The notes: generated from the sequence alone by a model not told the origin. DNA of 64,000 nucleotides from Ceratothoa steindachneri (GCA_963969495.1 OZ018335.1:85046354-85110353); one strand, 5' to 3'; shown: positions 12,158 to 24,264, counted from the first letter of the stretch. Made by a program: numbers and translations.

Positions 12158-12495
12158 CATTACAAACTCTATAATTTAGAGGGGGATTTTTTAAGTATTT
12201 GAATAATAATTTTATCTTAGTTTGGTTAAGACTTATGCTTTATTATAAAAGTTATTTCAAATAATTCTTTTATGATATAAAAAAAAAAATGGTGAAGTTC
12301 TAAAAATTTATTTTTATATAGCATTAATAACTCTATATTTTAGCAACGTGATATTTTGAAAGTAGGGAAATTTAGTTTAGACTTGCTGTTTAAAATTATT
12401 AAAATTGGCGAAGTTCAGAAATATCATCAAAATTTAACCATGGCGGCTTTTTTTTAGATTTGAAATTTCAATCTTAGTAGCAAAGCCATTGCCTG

Positions 12496-12500
<5 letters not shown>

Positions 12501-12533
<33 letters not shown>
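12501..12533. repeat. (TA)n microsatellite at the left edge of the PLE-C inverted repeat
   Basis: About 33 bp of AT dinucleotides, abutting the outer end of the left arm. Confidence 0.95.
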
Positions 12534-12536
<3 letters not shown>

Positions 12537-12903
12537 TAACGTTACAGCCACGAGGAATATGAAACAACGGAGAACCGCAAGGCCTTTCGACTAATGGTCC
12601 TTTACTAAGCAGACTAAAAGACAGGAAAAAAGAGGAAGATATTTATACTCCTGATTAATGAAAATATGGGATATGAAGATTAAAAGGGGTGGGATTAGCA
12701 GATACCTGGAAAAATCCTATTAACAAGATGAGCCATCAGGGTTTAAAAATAAAAAATTACGGGTTACAAAAGAAAGGGGGCAGTGTTTAGGAATCACATA
12801 TGCAATATGAAAACAAAAAAAGTTTACACATGATAACTAGAAGATATGACAAGAGAAAAATATAAGGAAAGGTTGTTTTTTTATAAATAAGCTAAAATAA
12901 CTT

Positions 12904-13552
12904 CTAGGTGGTAATCATTAATTCAGAAATTTTATCTCTAAAATCATTCTTAAACATTCTTTTGATACAAGGGTCCAAAAAATTCATTCCAGGGCTGAGA
13001 TTAAAATTCGAAGTCAGTTGCATAAATGACGATTCTAAAAGATTTCGTGAAAAAAAGTCATTTGATTTGGCAATCAAAGAACTCTCCTTCCAATTAATAC
13101 GATGGGAATTTTTACTCAAATGGATAAAAATGGCATTTGATGTTTGCCCAGTGTTTACAGAGTACTTATGTTGCTTATTACGCACATTCAGATCTTTACT
13201 AGTTTGCCCAATAAAATGAAGGGCAATCCAAACAAGGGATTTTATAAATTACGTTATTTGTTTCATTAGGGCAATTTTTTATTAACATTCTTTTTAAAGT
13301 ATTAGTATAAGAGTAAACAAGATTTACGTTAAGTGTTTTTAACAATGTTTTTACGGTTTCAAAGCCATTAAAATAAGGTAAAATGAGGATATACTTGGGC
13401 GCTTCCTTCTCAATAGTACTTTCGTTATAAAACTTTTTTTTGGCTTTATTGTAACAAATATCAAGTATATTTGCTGGATAACACAAATTTGCACCAATTT
13501 TTCTTATAGATTTAATTGCCTGATCCAAATATTGAGGACTGACAATGCGCAA
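12904..13552 (-). pseudogene. PLE-C1 GIY-YIG endonuclease
   Basis: Two overlapping frames. The first (13552-13199) ends NVIYKIPCLDCPSFYWAN, where IYK is the GIY half and FYWAN stands where FYIGQ is expected. After a shift, the second (13185-12904) has NKQHKYSVNTGQTSNAIF and HLSKNSHRINW, the conserved His/Asn region of PLE endonucleases. The change in the YIG half and the frameshift suggest loss of function. Confidence 0.85.
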
Positions 13553-14487
13553 CGCACGTAAAAACAGAGGAAAAAAATTGATATCTTAATATTAAGATGG
13601 TGGCCTGAATTAAAATGGACATAGGTTAAGTTGTTGGTTGGTTTCCTATAAATACTAAAATTGCAATTGAATGATTGCCTATGTATTAAGACTTTTAAGA
13701 ATTGAAGGCAATTGTCTTTCTCTAATTCAACAGTAAATTTTATGGAAGGTACCTGGTTATTTAAATTGGAAAGCAAATTATTTACATCAATATTAAAAGG
13801 CAAAATAATCAAAATGTCATCAAAATATCTATACCACTTTAAAGGGATATCAATGATATTAGGTAAATATTGTTTTTCGAAGAATTTCATATACAAATTT
13901 GAGAGTAGGGGAGATAAGGGGTTGCCCATTGCTATACCAAATATTTGTTGGTAATATTTACCATTAAAAACGAACTTACAGTCACAAATGCACAACTTAA
14001 TGAGTGAAATAATATGACTTACAGATAGAGGTAATTCATGATGAGTAAGCTCATTACTATGATAATCTAAAATGGAATTAATAGGGACTTTGGTAAAGAG
14101 AGAGCAAACGTCAAAACTTACCAACCTATCATTGGGGCAAATAGTAATTTGATTTAATTTTTCTATTAAGTCAAGGGAGTTTAGTATATGAGAACCGGAT
14201 ATTGTTCCAAGTAAAGGGGACAACAGTTTGGTAATATATTTTGATAATTTATATGAAACTGAACCAACTGTGCTAATACTAGGCCACATAGGGTTGTTTT
14301 CTTTGTGTGTTTTTACCAACCCGTAGAAGTAAGGTAACGAGAGAGATTTTTCTGACAAAACACCTATTAATTCCTTCTTATCTTTAAGGATTTTTTTCAG
14401 TATACTATTGAAATGTTTAATAACTTGATCTAAGGGGTTCCTTGTTAATTTTCTGTAAGTCACACCATCAGCCAGTAAGGCATACAT
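13504..14487 (-). pseudogene. PLE-C1 reverse transcriptase
   Basis: About 327 codons remain open. PLE RT landmarks in order are SLPYFYGLVKTHK (finger region), SFDVCSLFTKVPI with the first catalytic Asp, FGIAMGNPLSPLLSNLYM, WYRYFDDILIIL with the YxDD box, and later SIYRKPTNNLTY. All catalytic Asp residues are visible. A stop separates it from the upstream frame at 14497, and the frame shifts at about 13560 before the endonuclease, so no intact polyprotein remains. Confidence 0.88.
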
Positions 14488-15163
14488 GCGCGATATTTAA
14501 TCATTTTTATCAAGAATTACGATACTATTCGACTTGTCGGCTTTTGTGATATGTAATGTGTTATCTTTTTTAAGATCGGCCAAACTTTTTTTATACCGAG
14601 CGGGGAAATTACTTTCATGTCTAACATTGGTGGCCCCATAAACAATACCTTTAATTATGTCAACCTGATTTGGGGGAAGCTCACAGTATTTTTCAAATTT
14701 GCAAAGGGCAGACGCAATAGTTAAAGTGGAGGGTCTACTTAACATGGAGAAGGATAAACCGTAACCGAGTGGACAAACGACGTTTTCACTAATTTCTTTG
14801 CTTGACAAGTTAACATCACAATTATTACGTACATTATTCGTCCAATCACTAGTGGCAATAAGAGATTTTACTTTCTTATCCAGTTTCATTGTTAAGACAT
14901 CAGAAGTTCTACGAAGTTTTCCATAGATTTCTTGTCGTAACGAGTACTTCTAATCAGCGGGAATGGAGAAACTGAATGTGAGTCTAGCTTCCTTCAATTC
15001 CTTAAATTTTTCTTTTCTCCTTGCTTGGCGGCGGCTATGTGGCGTTTTAACATCATAGAGCTAAATTCATTAAAAGGGTGATTATCATATCTTCTTAGAC
15101 GGTATGGAAGTAAAGATTTGGGTAGAACTTGTTCAGACAAGCACTTTTTTAAGAACTTGAGAC

Positions 15164-16868
15164 GGCCTATTATTACTACAGTTGGTTCAGTTCCATATAA
15201 ATTATCAAAATATATTACCAAACTGTTGTCCCCTTTACTTGGAACAATATCCGGTTCTCATATACTAAACTCCCTTGACTTAGTGGAAAAATTAAATTCA
15301 AATTACTATTTGCCCCAATGATAGGTTGGTAAGTTTTGACGTTTGCTCTCTCTTTACCAAAGTTCCTATTGATGCCTTTTTAGATTATGTTAGTAATGAG
15401 CTTACTCATCATGAATTACCTCTATCTGTAAGTCATATTATTTCACTCATTAAGTTGTGCATTTGTGACTGTAAGTTCGTTTTTTAATGGTGAATATTAC
15501 CAACAAATATTTGGTATGGCAATGGGCAACCCCTTATCTCTCCTACTCTCAAATTTGTATATGGAATTCTTCGAAAAACAATATTTACCTAATATCAGTG
15601 ATATCCCCTTAAAGTGGTATAGATATTTTGATGACATTTTAATTATTTTGCCTTTTAATATTGATGTAAATAATTTGCTTTCCAGTTTAAATAACCAGGT
15701 ACCTTCCATAAAATTTACTGTTGAATTAGAGAAAGACAATTGCCTTCCATTCTTAGATGTCTCAATACATAGGCAATCATTCAATTGCAATTTTAGTATT
15801 TATAGGAAACCAACCAACAACTTAACCTATGACCATTTTAATTCAGGCCACCATCTTAATATTAAGATATCAAATTTTTCCTCTATGTTTTTACGTGCGT
15901 TGCGCATTGTCAGTCCTCAATATTTGGATCAGGAAATTGAATCTATAAGAAAAATTGGTTTAGATTTGTGTTATCCAGCAAATATACTTGATATTTGTTA
16001 TAATAAAGCCAAAAAAAGTTTTATAACGAAAGTACTATTGAGAAGGAAGCTCCCTAGAATATCCTCATTTTAATGGCTTTGAAACCGTAAAAACATTGTT
16101 AAAAACACTTAATGTAAATCTTGTTTTCTCTTATACTAATACTTTAAAAAGAATGTTAATAAAAAATTGCCCTAATGAAACAAATAACGTAATTTATAAA
16201 ATCCCTTATTTAGATTCCCTTCATTTTATATTGGGCAAACTAGTAAGGATCTGAATATGTGTATTAAGCAACATAAGTACTCTGTAAACACTGGGCAAAC
16301 ATCAAATGCCATTTTTATCCATTTGAGTGAAAATTCCCATCGTATTAATTGGAAGGAGAGTTCTGTGATTGCCAAATCAAATGACTTTTTTTCACGAAAT
16401 CTTTTAGAATCGGCATTTATACAACTGACTTCGAATTTTAATCTCAGCCCTGGAATGAATTTTTTGGACCCTTGTATCAAAAGAATGTTTAAGAATGATT
16501 TTAGAGATAAAATTTATATAAAAAAACCTTTCCTTATATTTTTCTTTTGTCATATCTTCTAGTTATCATGTTTAAACTTTTTTTGTTTTCATATTGCATA
16601 TGTGATTCCTAAACACTGCCCCCTTTCTTTTGTAACCCGTAATTTTTTATTTTTAAACCCTGATGGCTCATCTCGTTAATAGGATTTTTCCAAGTATCTG
16701 CTAATCCCACTCCTTTTAATCTTTATATCCCATATTTTCATTAATCAGGTCTATAAATATCTTCCTCTTTTTCCCTGTCTTTTAGTCTGCTTAGTAAAGG
16801 ACCATTAGTCGAAAGGCCTCGCAGTTCTCCGTTGTTTCATTTTCCTCGTGGCTGTAACGTTATTCATA
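15164..16868 (+). mobile_element. PLE-C2, 5'-truncated copy (plus strand)
   Basis: It begins abruptly inside RT (TTVGSVPYKLSKYITKLL) at GGCCTATTA, where it joins the 5' end of PLE-C1. RT continues through a frameshift near 15320 to an open stretch at 15465-16073 with FGMAMGNPLSLLLSNLYM and WYRYFDDILIIL. The endonuclease follows, with a slip around 16220 and a readable part at 16257-16562 (IKQHKYSVNTGQTSNAIF). The YIG half is partly lost in the slip. Confidence 0.88.
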
Positions 16869-16902
16869 AATTCCTCACGTTGCTTATTTTCGTGATTCAG
16901 TT

Positions 16903-16905
<3 letters not shown>

Positions 16906-16945
<40 letters not shown>
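16906..16945. repeat. (TA)n microsatellite
   Basis: About 40 bp of AT dinucleotides, some 37 bp beyond the outer end of PLE-C2. Confidence 0.95.
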
Positions 16946-16947
<2 letters not shown>

Positions 16948-17107
16948 CTTATATTTGTGCAGAAGATTCTCTTCGTGACATATTTTATTGAAGGCGACTG
17001 CGAATTCAGCATTAATAATTTTCTCTTCGAGTTTTTCGATTCTTCTTCTATTTAGCTTTTGGTCGTTGGTTGACCCGTGTATAAGCTGGCTATAATTCCT
17101 TAAAATC
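16946..17107 (-). other. Conserved peptide segment reading into a (TA)n array
   Basis: On the minus strand the frame gives KLNRRRIEKLEEKIINAEF, then AVAFNKICHEENLLHKYKKI, then runs into the (TA)n array as alternating Tyr/Ile. A related peptide precedes the (TA)n array at 24205 on the plus strand (MVFNKICIQKRLLPNYANI). I do not recognise the family; the N-terminal part of a PLE-encoded protein is one possibility. Confidence 0.4.
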
Positions 17108-17506
17108 ACTGATGAACGAGAGTAGTAAAATAATTCACTGGATAAAACGAAACACTTTTTGGCCTAACACGTTTCGTTCAGCTCTTGTATCATTACACTG
17201 GACTGCGTCAAAAATGTACCTTAGGTTTTCTATAGTGTTTCTTAATAAAATTGACCTCCCAAATCCGAATCTGTCATTCGTTTTTCTCTATCACCTCCAG
17301 TTTTTGCGATACAGGGGGTAATAATAATTTTATAGTTTATACATCTCCTATATTACATCAAATTTCAATAGTTTTTGCACTGCTCTATTTGCAGTAAATT
17401 TTGTGTACATTTTAAGTAATTATGCAAATAGGTTTATATTTTGCAGGTTAAAAAGTTCTTAGCATTATAATAATAAGAATAATAATAATAGTGGTTGAGT
17501 TAAAAA
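17108..17506. other. No recognisable gene
   Basis: AT-rich; one 69-codon frame without a motif. Confidence 0.5.
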
Positions 17507-19745
17507 TGAACAGAAAATGTCACAATAGCTCCGACAGATTTTGCTATGTTTGCAGCAAAGTACAATCCCTCCTGTAATTAAATCTTTGTATCATGCAAAT
17601 TTTGGAGTAAGGCTAAGAGGTCAAGATAAAAGTTTTGCACCACATATCTGCTTCAAAAGATGCTATATAAGTTTAAGACGCTGGAGTCAGGGTGAACAGA
17701 AGTCCCTCTCTTTTGGTGTCCCATGGTGTGGAGAGATGGCAAGGACCACACTACGGACTGCTATTTTTGCATGAAAAATTTTAAAGGTGAGCATTGTATC
17801 AAGTATTTAAGCTTTCTGTATTATACTGGCTCCTGAAAATGTCATTATTATGCAAAGACTTAGCATAAAATTAAAAACTAACATGGTTCACTTCAGCATG
17901 AACGTATCCTTTACTAAACATTTATGTCCTATCTGCAACTCCAAATCAATTCCTTTATGTAATATGCAATTATATTTTCCACAGGTATAAATAAGAAGAA
18001 TAAACATAGTGTGGCATTCCGGATGTTCCTTCTGCCATCAAACCCCTGCCCCATGACCCAGGAATTCCTATACCTTCTTCCTCTGAACATATAGAGGTAC
18101 ATGAACAGATTAATATTGAAGTTGACCAAGATTATGACACATCTGAGTCTTATCAGGTTTCCACACATGATATGGTCGCAAGACCATTCACTCAAGTTCA
18201 GTTAAATGATCTGACCAGGGATCTGAGGGTTTCAAAGGCGAAAACACAACTTCTTGGCTCTCGACTTCGTGAAATTAATCTTCTCGCTTAAAAACGACAT
18301 TTAGGGGGGGGTACATAAATAGAGAACAAGAGTTTTGAAGCTATTTTTTACAGCATTCTTCCAGCTCTTTAGTATACTGCGCCAATATTAAAGGACTTGT
18401 TGAGGCCCTTGGAATTCCCTACAACCCATTAGAATGGAGACTGTTCATAGATTCCTCCAGTAGAAGTTTAAAAGCTGTGTTACTGAATATTGGTAACAAG
18501 ATAGCTTCCGTTCCTATAGGCCATTCAATCCAACTTACTGAAAGTTATGAAAATATGAAAAAAATGCTGGATGCAATAAATTACTCTAGCTATAAGTGGA
18601 GGATATGTGGTGACTTAAAGGCAAGATCATTTTACACTTTGCATTTCTAAGCTTTTTGATATTGACATTTTCATTTTTAATTGTTAATACTTGTATACAC
18701 CTTTTGGTCAACTTACATTTTACCAGAATGCAAATCTGGAAATCATGAGTCATTTTTGAGTTATATTTTTTGTTGAAGTGTGTCCCTATAGGTTAATGCA
18801 CCCTATTGGGTTAATGGGGAACTTATCCTAATTGAGAAGGTATACAACACAACTCAATAAACTCAAAATAAGATGTACATATATCCAATTAGTTCCAATA
18901 CGATGATTTAATGCGTCGGCATACAGGATTTTTCAGTACATATTCATATTCTTATTGTTTTAAGAAATATTACTTTGAATTTTTTTTATAAATATTACAC
19001 TGAATTTACATACCGCGTCAAATTATTTTCAGGTAGTGTCTCTTACGCTTGGAACGCAAACAGGCTACACGAAGCATCCCTGTTTCCTATGTTTATGGGA
19101 CAGTCGTGCAGATAGTATGCACTATGAGAAGAAGGTTTGGCCTCCACGAGAAGCATTTAGAATTAGATCAAACAATGTGATAGCTGAACCTTTAGTGCCT
19201 CCTCAAAAAATACTCCTCCCTCCAATGCATATAAAGCTTGGCATAATAAAAAATTATGTCAAAACCCTTAATAAAGTAGGCCAATATTTTAAATTTTTTC
19301 TTCAAAAATTTCCACAAATCAGTGACGCTAAGCTGCATGGGGGAATTTTTGATGGACTTCAAATCAGAAACTTGATCAGCAATTTGATGCATCAATGAAG
19401 GACATAGAAAAAGATGCCTGGAAAGCTTTTAAAGCTCTAGTTAACAATTTTCTAGGCAATAAAGGAAGCCTAGAAGAAAATGTTGCCCTGGTCAATCAGC
19501 TCTTAACAAGTCTCAAACATTTGGGAGCTCGAATGTCTATAAAGATACACTTTTTACAGTCCCATCTGGATTATTTTCCCGACAACTGCGGGGATTACAG
19601 TAAAGAACAGGGGCAAAGATTCCACCAGGACATAAAAACAATGGAATCCAGGTACCAGTGTAAATGGAACGGAAACATGCTTGCTGACTACTGTTGGTGC
19701 TTGAAGCGTGATGCACCAGATGACAGGCACAAACGAAAATCGTGA
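17507..19745 (+). pseudogene. Decayed multi-exon gene of an uncharacterised multicopy family
   Basis: Exon 1 (17507-17786) has paired-Cys motifs (FCYVC, then after a frameshift APHICFKRC, then DCYFC) suggesting a zinc-binding N-terminus, and ends at AAAG/GTGAGC. Exon 2 (17986-18618) starts after TTTTCCACAG and includes VSKAKTQLLGSRLREINLLA and EWRLFIDSSSRSLKAVLLN. It ends at AAAG/GCAAGA, a GC-AG intron. Exon 3 (19034-19745) starts after TTATTTTCAG and includes CFLCLWDSRADSMHYE, LLPPMHIKLGI, GARMSIKIHFLQSHLDYF and EQGQRFHQDI, with a TGA stop at 19743. At least four frameshifts or stops break it. I remember this as a family of unknown function repeated in arthropod genomes; I cannot assign an activity. 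Confidence 0.75.
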
Positions 19746-20330
19746 AGGGCGTCTGTTCTTCGAAATTATAATTATTTTCTTTATTATGTTGCATTCTTTT
19801 ATTTTTTGTTTATTAAAAGAATTATAGTTTACATACGTGTATTCCTGTTTATATGATATAACAGTAATAATGCATTATTAGATAAAGTTGTTTTTTTTAA
19901 ATTCAGAAAAAATGAGGTAATCTCAATGAAAATGGCGTATGCTGTACTGAGAAAATCTGACCTGATTGAACAATTATACATTCATTTTTGAGCTCAGGAG
20001 GTTGGATTCATTAAGAAACCACAAAGAAATCTTTGGGAACCTAAAATTTTTTTCAAACGCAGGCCTGTGTTATCAAAAGAAGGTAGAAATAATATAAGGA
20101 AATCAAAACATGGCTATATATATCGGGGTTTGATGGTTAACAATCATACAAACATATTTATAGCGAATGGAAATTCTTAAAAACAAATGATAAAGACGGC
20201 TTAAATGCAACCGCTAGTTTCAATTAATATTTCTTTGTTCAATCTTCTCGATTTGTCTTATATTCACCTTTTCTATATTGTTCAACCTGTGGATGAGCAT
20301 ATCGAAGTTCATTGGGGACTGATGCTTGTT
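19746..20330. other. No recognisable gene
   Basis: AT-rich sequence without motif or paired repeat. Confidence 0.5.
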
Positions 20331-20339
20331 ATTTTTCCA

Positions 20340-21510
20340 AAGGTAGTATGTAGTAATTAATGTAATTTAGCACTTTCTTTAATTTAACTGACCCGTTTCG
20401 ATACACTGAGTATCATCTTCAGAGTTAGAATGGGGAATTGCTACAATATATTCAATTTATATTTGTTACAAAATGTATTAACAAAATTACAAAGGAAGCT
20501 ATACACCTATAGGTATGTTGGATCCAGGTAACAAAACGGCGGAGAAGTAGGTAGCCAGAGAGGGGGGGATTAAGCTACTTGTCAGAGGGGATTAGTGGCT
20601 TTCAGAAGCTCTGATTACACCTGTCCCTCTGTTTGTTTTTCTTGCGCTAGGCCGGATTTTATTGGAGGTAGACTGTATTTTTAACTTCAGGTGGGTCCCA
20701 TGGATAAATATAGCTTCAAGGAAGCGCTGTTGACGCCTGTTAGGAGCATAGTCTATTATAATTTTGGTGTTTTCTTCTATCATTTTTCGGTTGAGGGATG
20801 TTCCGTGTACTTCCTGTGTATGTTTTTTAGGTGCACCGTTGTTCAGATGGTATGTTATTATTCTTGAGAGAGTGATTTCTCTCATGCCGATATACGAGAT
20901 AGGTAGGAGGCCAGAGTCTCCTATTTTACATGCTCACTCGTATATCAGATGTGTCCTTTGTTTCGGTTGTATCGGGTGTTTGGGGATATTTTTCATGAAG
21001 AGTGTTGAAGTACGTTTATTTTGATAGAAGATGATTAGTGCGATCTTTTTCTCGGCGTATAGGGGTTTTATTCCTGGGTCTATATTGTCATCGATGGCTT
21101 TTTCATCTGCTCGGTGTTTTGTGCTCATAGTATTCTTGTAGAACAGTTTTATAATACCCTAATTATCCGTTTTTCTGTTCTTCTGAGTTTCTGAGAGGTA
21201 CCATCTGTATCCATTTTAATTCTTATGGCTGTTTGTAATTCTTTATTGGAGAATTCGTTATTTACGAGTACCTGAGTGGCGCTCTCGAATTCGTTGTGTG
21301 TGTGTCCTTCCATGTGGTGCAGTGGGTAAAAGCACGATTGATGTACGACGATATCACGCCTGTTCGGTAACGCTTAGGAGATTCGCTATGCCCATTGATG
21401 CAAAATCCCGGGTTGGTGGGTTTAACATAAACTTTAGTTGATATTGTTTCATTGATATTGGTATTGAGGATATCTAAGAATAGTAATTGGTTGTTACCAC
21501 TGCCAGAATC
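20340..21510 (-). mobile_element. PLE-E, 5'-truncated Penelope-like element (minus strand)
   Basis: The minus strand from about 21510 gives the RT C-terminal part (NNQLLFLDILNTNINETI, TKVYVKPTNPGF, GVISSYINRAF). Below 21230 it gives the endonuclease: LIYEYACKIGD and SYIG (GIY and YIG halves), then TLSRIITYHLNNGAPKKHTQ and RFLEAIFI. The 3' UTR with a hammerhead-like core follows at 20395-20422. The catalytic half of RT is missing; instead the sequence turns at 21510 into PLE-F on the other strand. Several stops are present. This family differs in sequence from PLE-A/B and PLE-C. Confidence 0.8.
20395..20422 (-). ncRNA. Hammerhead-like ribozyme core in the PLE-E 3' UTR
   Basis: On the minus strand CTGAAGA is followed by T, the perfect stem GATAC/GTATC around a TCAGT loop, then GAAAC. 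CUGANGA, stem II and GAAA form the conserved hammerhead core, and PLEs are an established host of this ribozyme. I could not confirm stems I and III by eye. Confidence 0.45.
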
Positions 21511-23240
21511 AACAACATCATTCATCAATCTCTCCCGCCATACGCTCTCCACTAGTGAAATAGAAGCTCTTAACCTCGGCTTGAACTGCCACCTACAAGC
21601 CAAATTCGATCAAATTTATAAAAATAACACCAGAGATACGTATAGCCATCATCTCTCTAAAAAACAACAAAGAAATAGTCTTAAGAAAACCGGACCAATC
21701 CAATTTATACGTCATTCTAAACAAAGAAAAATATAACAACAAATTGAATACCATCCTAAGTGACACCACTATATTTAAACGCATGGAAAAAGATCCAACA
21801 GAAGACTTAAAAAAGAAAATAAATAGACAAATTACTAATGCACTCATCTGAGTACTTCACTTTCAAAAGATCATCGGTGATTATACACCAGGATATCTGT
21901 ACGACACCTACGTAATTTTTAGCTAAAACCCTCAATGAAGTAATAAAACTGTTTATCCCTCCGAACAATAGCATAAAATGCACGGAGGAATTCATCGATA
22001 TACTCCACTCTACAAGACCGGCCGTACTAATATCATCACTTGAAGCGGAAAGCCTGTCTACGAAAGTGCCTATTGCTCAGACCATCGACATCATTATAAA
22101 ATCATGTACTACCATCCTAAAATAACTCTTCCCCAAATCTTGACCCCAAATCTTAAGGATCATGTTAAGTTCATGCACATCAGAGGCCCCGTTCAAGGGG
22201 ATGGGGGGCTATGGGGTCACCCTTGGAGCCGACGTTCGCCAACTATTATATGGGTCAACCTAAAGAGAGATTATTGGACATTATGGCAAAAAGCCATGCA
22301 CATATTGCTGATACCTTGATGACATCTACATCAACGTTCAAAACGAAAAACATCTGATAAACATCAAGCAGTAATTTGAGGAGAACTCCGTGATAAAATT
22401 CACTTATGAATTGAGCACGTGTAATAAACTCCTTTTCTTGTACGTTGAGGTTCAAAACATCACTAAAGTACATAGAAAAAGTACGAACATGGAAAGATGT
22501 CTAAATGCGGAGAGTGAATGTCAAGAAAGGTATAAAATAAGCGTGATCGGCTCATACATTCGCGGAGCACATAAATGCTGCTCTACGTTGGAACTTTTCC
22601 ACCAAGAGATAGCACGAGTATAACAAACACTCGTGAACAACGGTTTCTCAAACAGCATGATTGGCAAACACCTCCAATCTTTTTTAAATAATAATGGCAA
22701 AGATACGGATAAAACTGAAAGTAATCAGGAAGAAGTCAACAACATAAAAGTGTATTACAGTTATCAGATTTCCACGGCCTATAAAATAGATGAAAAAAAA
22801 TTAAGTAGATTATTAACCGTAACATCAAGGTTAAAATTCGAATGGATAAAATTCAACTCATCATTTATTATAAAACGACAAAAGCCAGCAATCTTCTGAT
22901 GCAAAATAACAACTGCCTAAACTCTTAAACAAAGTTTACGAGTTCATCTGCCCGATAAAGACTGCAAGCTTTATAACAACTCAAAATATATTGGCATGGC
23001 AACTATTACACTTTCGAGACTTTTAACCATGCATCCACAAAACGGAGGCTCTAAAAAAAATATGAAGAGTCCAATAACATTAACCTAACGAGAGATATGC
23101 TAGTTGAAAGCACCGTTATTAAAAGAAAAGAGGTTAATAAAGCTAGGCTGAAAATTTTACAAGCCATATTAATAAACAAAGCTAAGCCGGCCATCAAGAG
23201 TCAGGCGACAAGTTTGACTCGAACATTAAAATTATTTTAA
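21511..23240 (+). mobile_element. PLE-F, decayed Penelope-like element (plus strand)
   Basis: It starts with the N-terminal region (LSTSEIEALNLGLNCHLQAK, 21540-21600). RT remnants follow: SLEAESLSTKVPIAQTIDI near 22040 (the SLFTNVP region), LGADVRQLLYGS near 22230, and CRYLDDIYINVQN near 22305, which holds the YxDD-type box. The endonuclease remnant reads KLYNNSKYIGMATITLSRLL near 22970-23030. Frames switch repeatedly. Its 5' end faces PLE-E head to head at about 21510. Confidence 0.78.
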
Positions 23241-23276
23241 AATTTCACTCACCGCACTGGCTCGTTTCCTCTAACG

Positions 23277-23846
23277 GAAAGGTCCCCAACCTTTTTTCAC
23301 GGTGGGCTAGAAAACTGAGAGAATGCCGAGCGTGGGCCGCATAACCAATTTGTTCAATACAATATAGTGAATACAAAAAAATAAAGACAATTAACATATA
23401 AATTTACCAAACACAAAATACAAAATTCACAAAAAAAAGACAACAAACATATTTATTTACTGAAAAAGTTATCAAATAAGGCGTTGTTAGCAATAAGATA
23501 GTATCATCACACCCAGTGCGCACATATCCGAGTCTCATAAACTAAGCAGCAAAAAAGGTTAGTGCCATTTGTGAAACTGGCGTTTAGCTTTTAAGATATC
23601 AATATTGGATTAGTAATTGCTGCATCCAATAAAGAGAATTGCTTTCAAATGTTCATCAGTCAGCCTCAATCGATGTGCTGATTTCACATACTTCAATTTT
23701 GAAAATGTTTGCCTTACACACATAAGTTGCAAGTTGCAAGCACTTAATTATATTTTAGCTCATTTGTGGCACAATGCAGTGGCGGGCAGGATGAAGTAAC
23801 CTCGAAGGTTGGATCTGGCCCGCAGGCTGTAGTTTGGAGACCACTG
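23277..23846 (-). mobile_element. hAT-type DNA transposon remnant, about 570 bp
   Basis: The ends are a loose inverted pair: GGTCCCCAACC at left and, as reverse complement at right, CAGTGGTCTCCAAACT, the usual look of hAT ends. A candidate 8-bp duplication is CTCTAACG (23269) and CCTTAACG (23847), 6 of 8 matching. The minus strand near 23640-23700 reads HRLRLTDEHLKAIL, which resembles the C-terminal region of hAT transposases as I remember them. The rest of the transposase is gone. Confidence 0.55.
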
Positions 23847-24045
23847 CCTTAACGTTATGCTCAACAGAGGCGGAATAAATTTTCCCTTAAAAATCGTTAT
23901 CTTTCATTCTGTCAGATCCTCACTCCACTTATTACATCGGTAAAGGAGGCAAGAACATATCAACATGCTCGGAAGGTGATCGAATAAGATCGAAAGCTTA
24001 GCATTTTAGTTTGGTTTTTACCAAACACATTCATTCAAAAGAGAG

Positions 24046-24199
24046 ATGAATACAGGACAAGTGATCTACCATCTACAATATAGAATAAAAAAGATAGTTA
24101 GTAGAAGAGAAAGTTGCAAAAGGAAATTAATTAAGGCGAAATACACCATGGTCTTCAACAAAATTTGCATTCAAAAACGACTGCTACCTAACTACGCTA

Positions 24200-24203
<4 letters not shown>
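24046..24203 (+). other. Conserved peptide segment reading into a (TA)n array
   Basis: The frame contains MVFNKICIQKRLLPNYANI directly before the (TA)n array, matching AVAFNKICHEENLLHKYKKI at 16.9-17.1 kb on the other strand. A basic stretch (RRESCKRKLIKAK) precedes it, as in the other copy. Family unknown. Confidence 0.4.

Positions 24204-24204
<1 letters not shown>

Positions 24205-24260
<56 letters not shown>
24205..24260. repeat. (TA)n microsatellite
   Basis: About 56 bp of AT dinucleotides, continuing the reading frame of the preceding segment as Tyr/Ile. Confidence 0.95.

Positions 24261-24264
<4 letters not shown>

Larger units (their letters stand above)
12534..15163 (-). mobile_element. 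PLE-C1, nearly complete copy (minus strand)
   Basis: Read on the minus strand it gives an N-terminal region, RT and endonuclease in order. The N-terminal part (about 15160-14994) includes LRRYDNHPFNEFSSMMLKRH, then a Lys-rich stretch, then about 130 codons at 14889-14497. RT and endonuclease follow. The 3' end runs to 12534 next to a (TA)n array. Its 5' end meets the truncated PLE-C2 at 15164. Confidence 0.85.
12534..16868. repeat. 4.3-kb inverted repeat: two PLE-C copies head to head
   Basis: The left arm 12534-14285 is the reverse complement of the right arm 15164-16868. The outer ends match (ACGTTACAGCCACGAGGA at left, its complement at right), and so do the coding regions. The 880-bp spacer 14286-15163 is the 5' half of the left copy. 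Both outer ends lie at or close to (TA)n arrays. Both arms are well diverged, so the structure is old. Confidence 0.9.
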
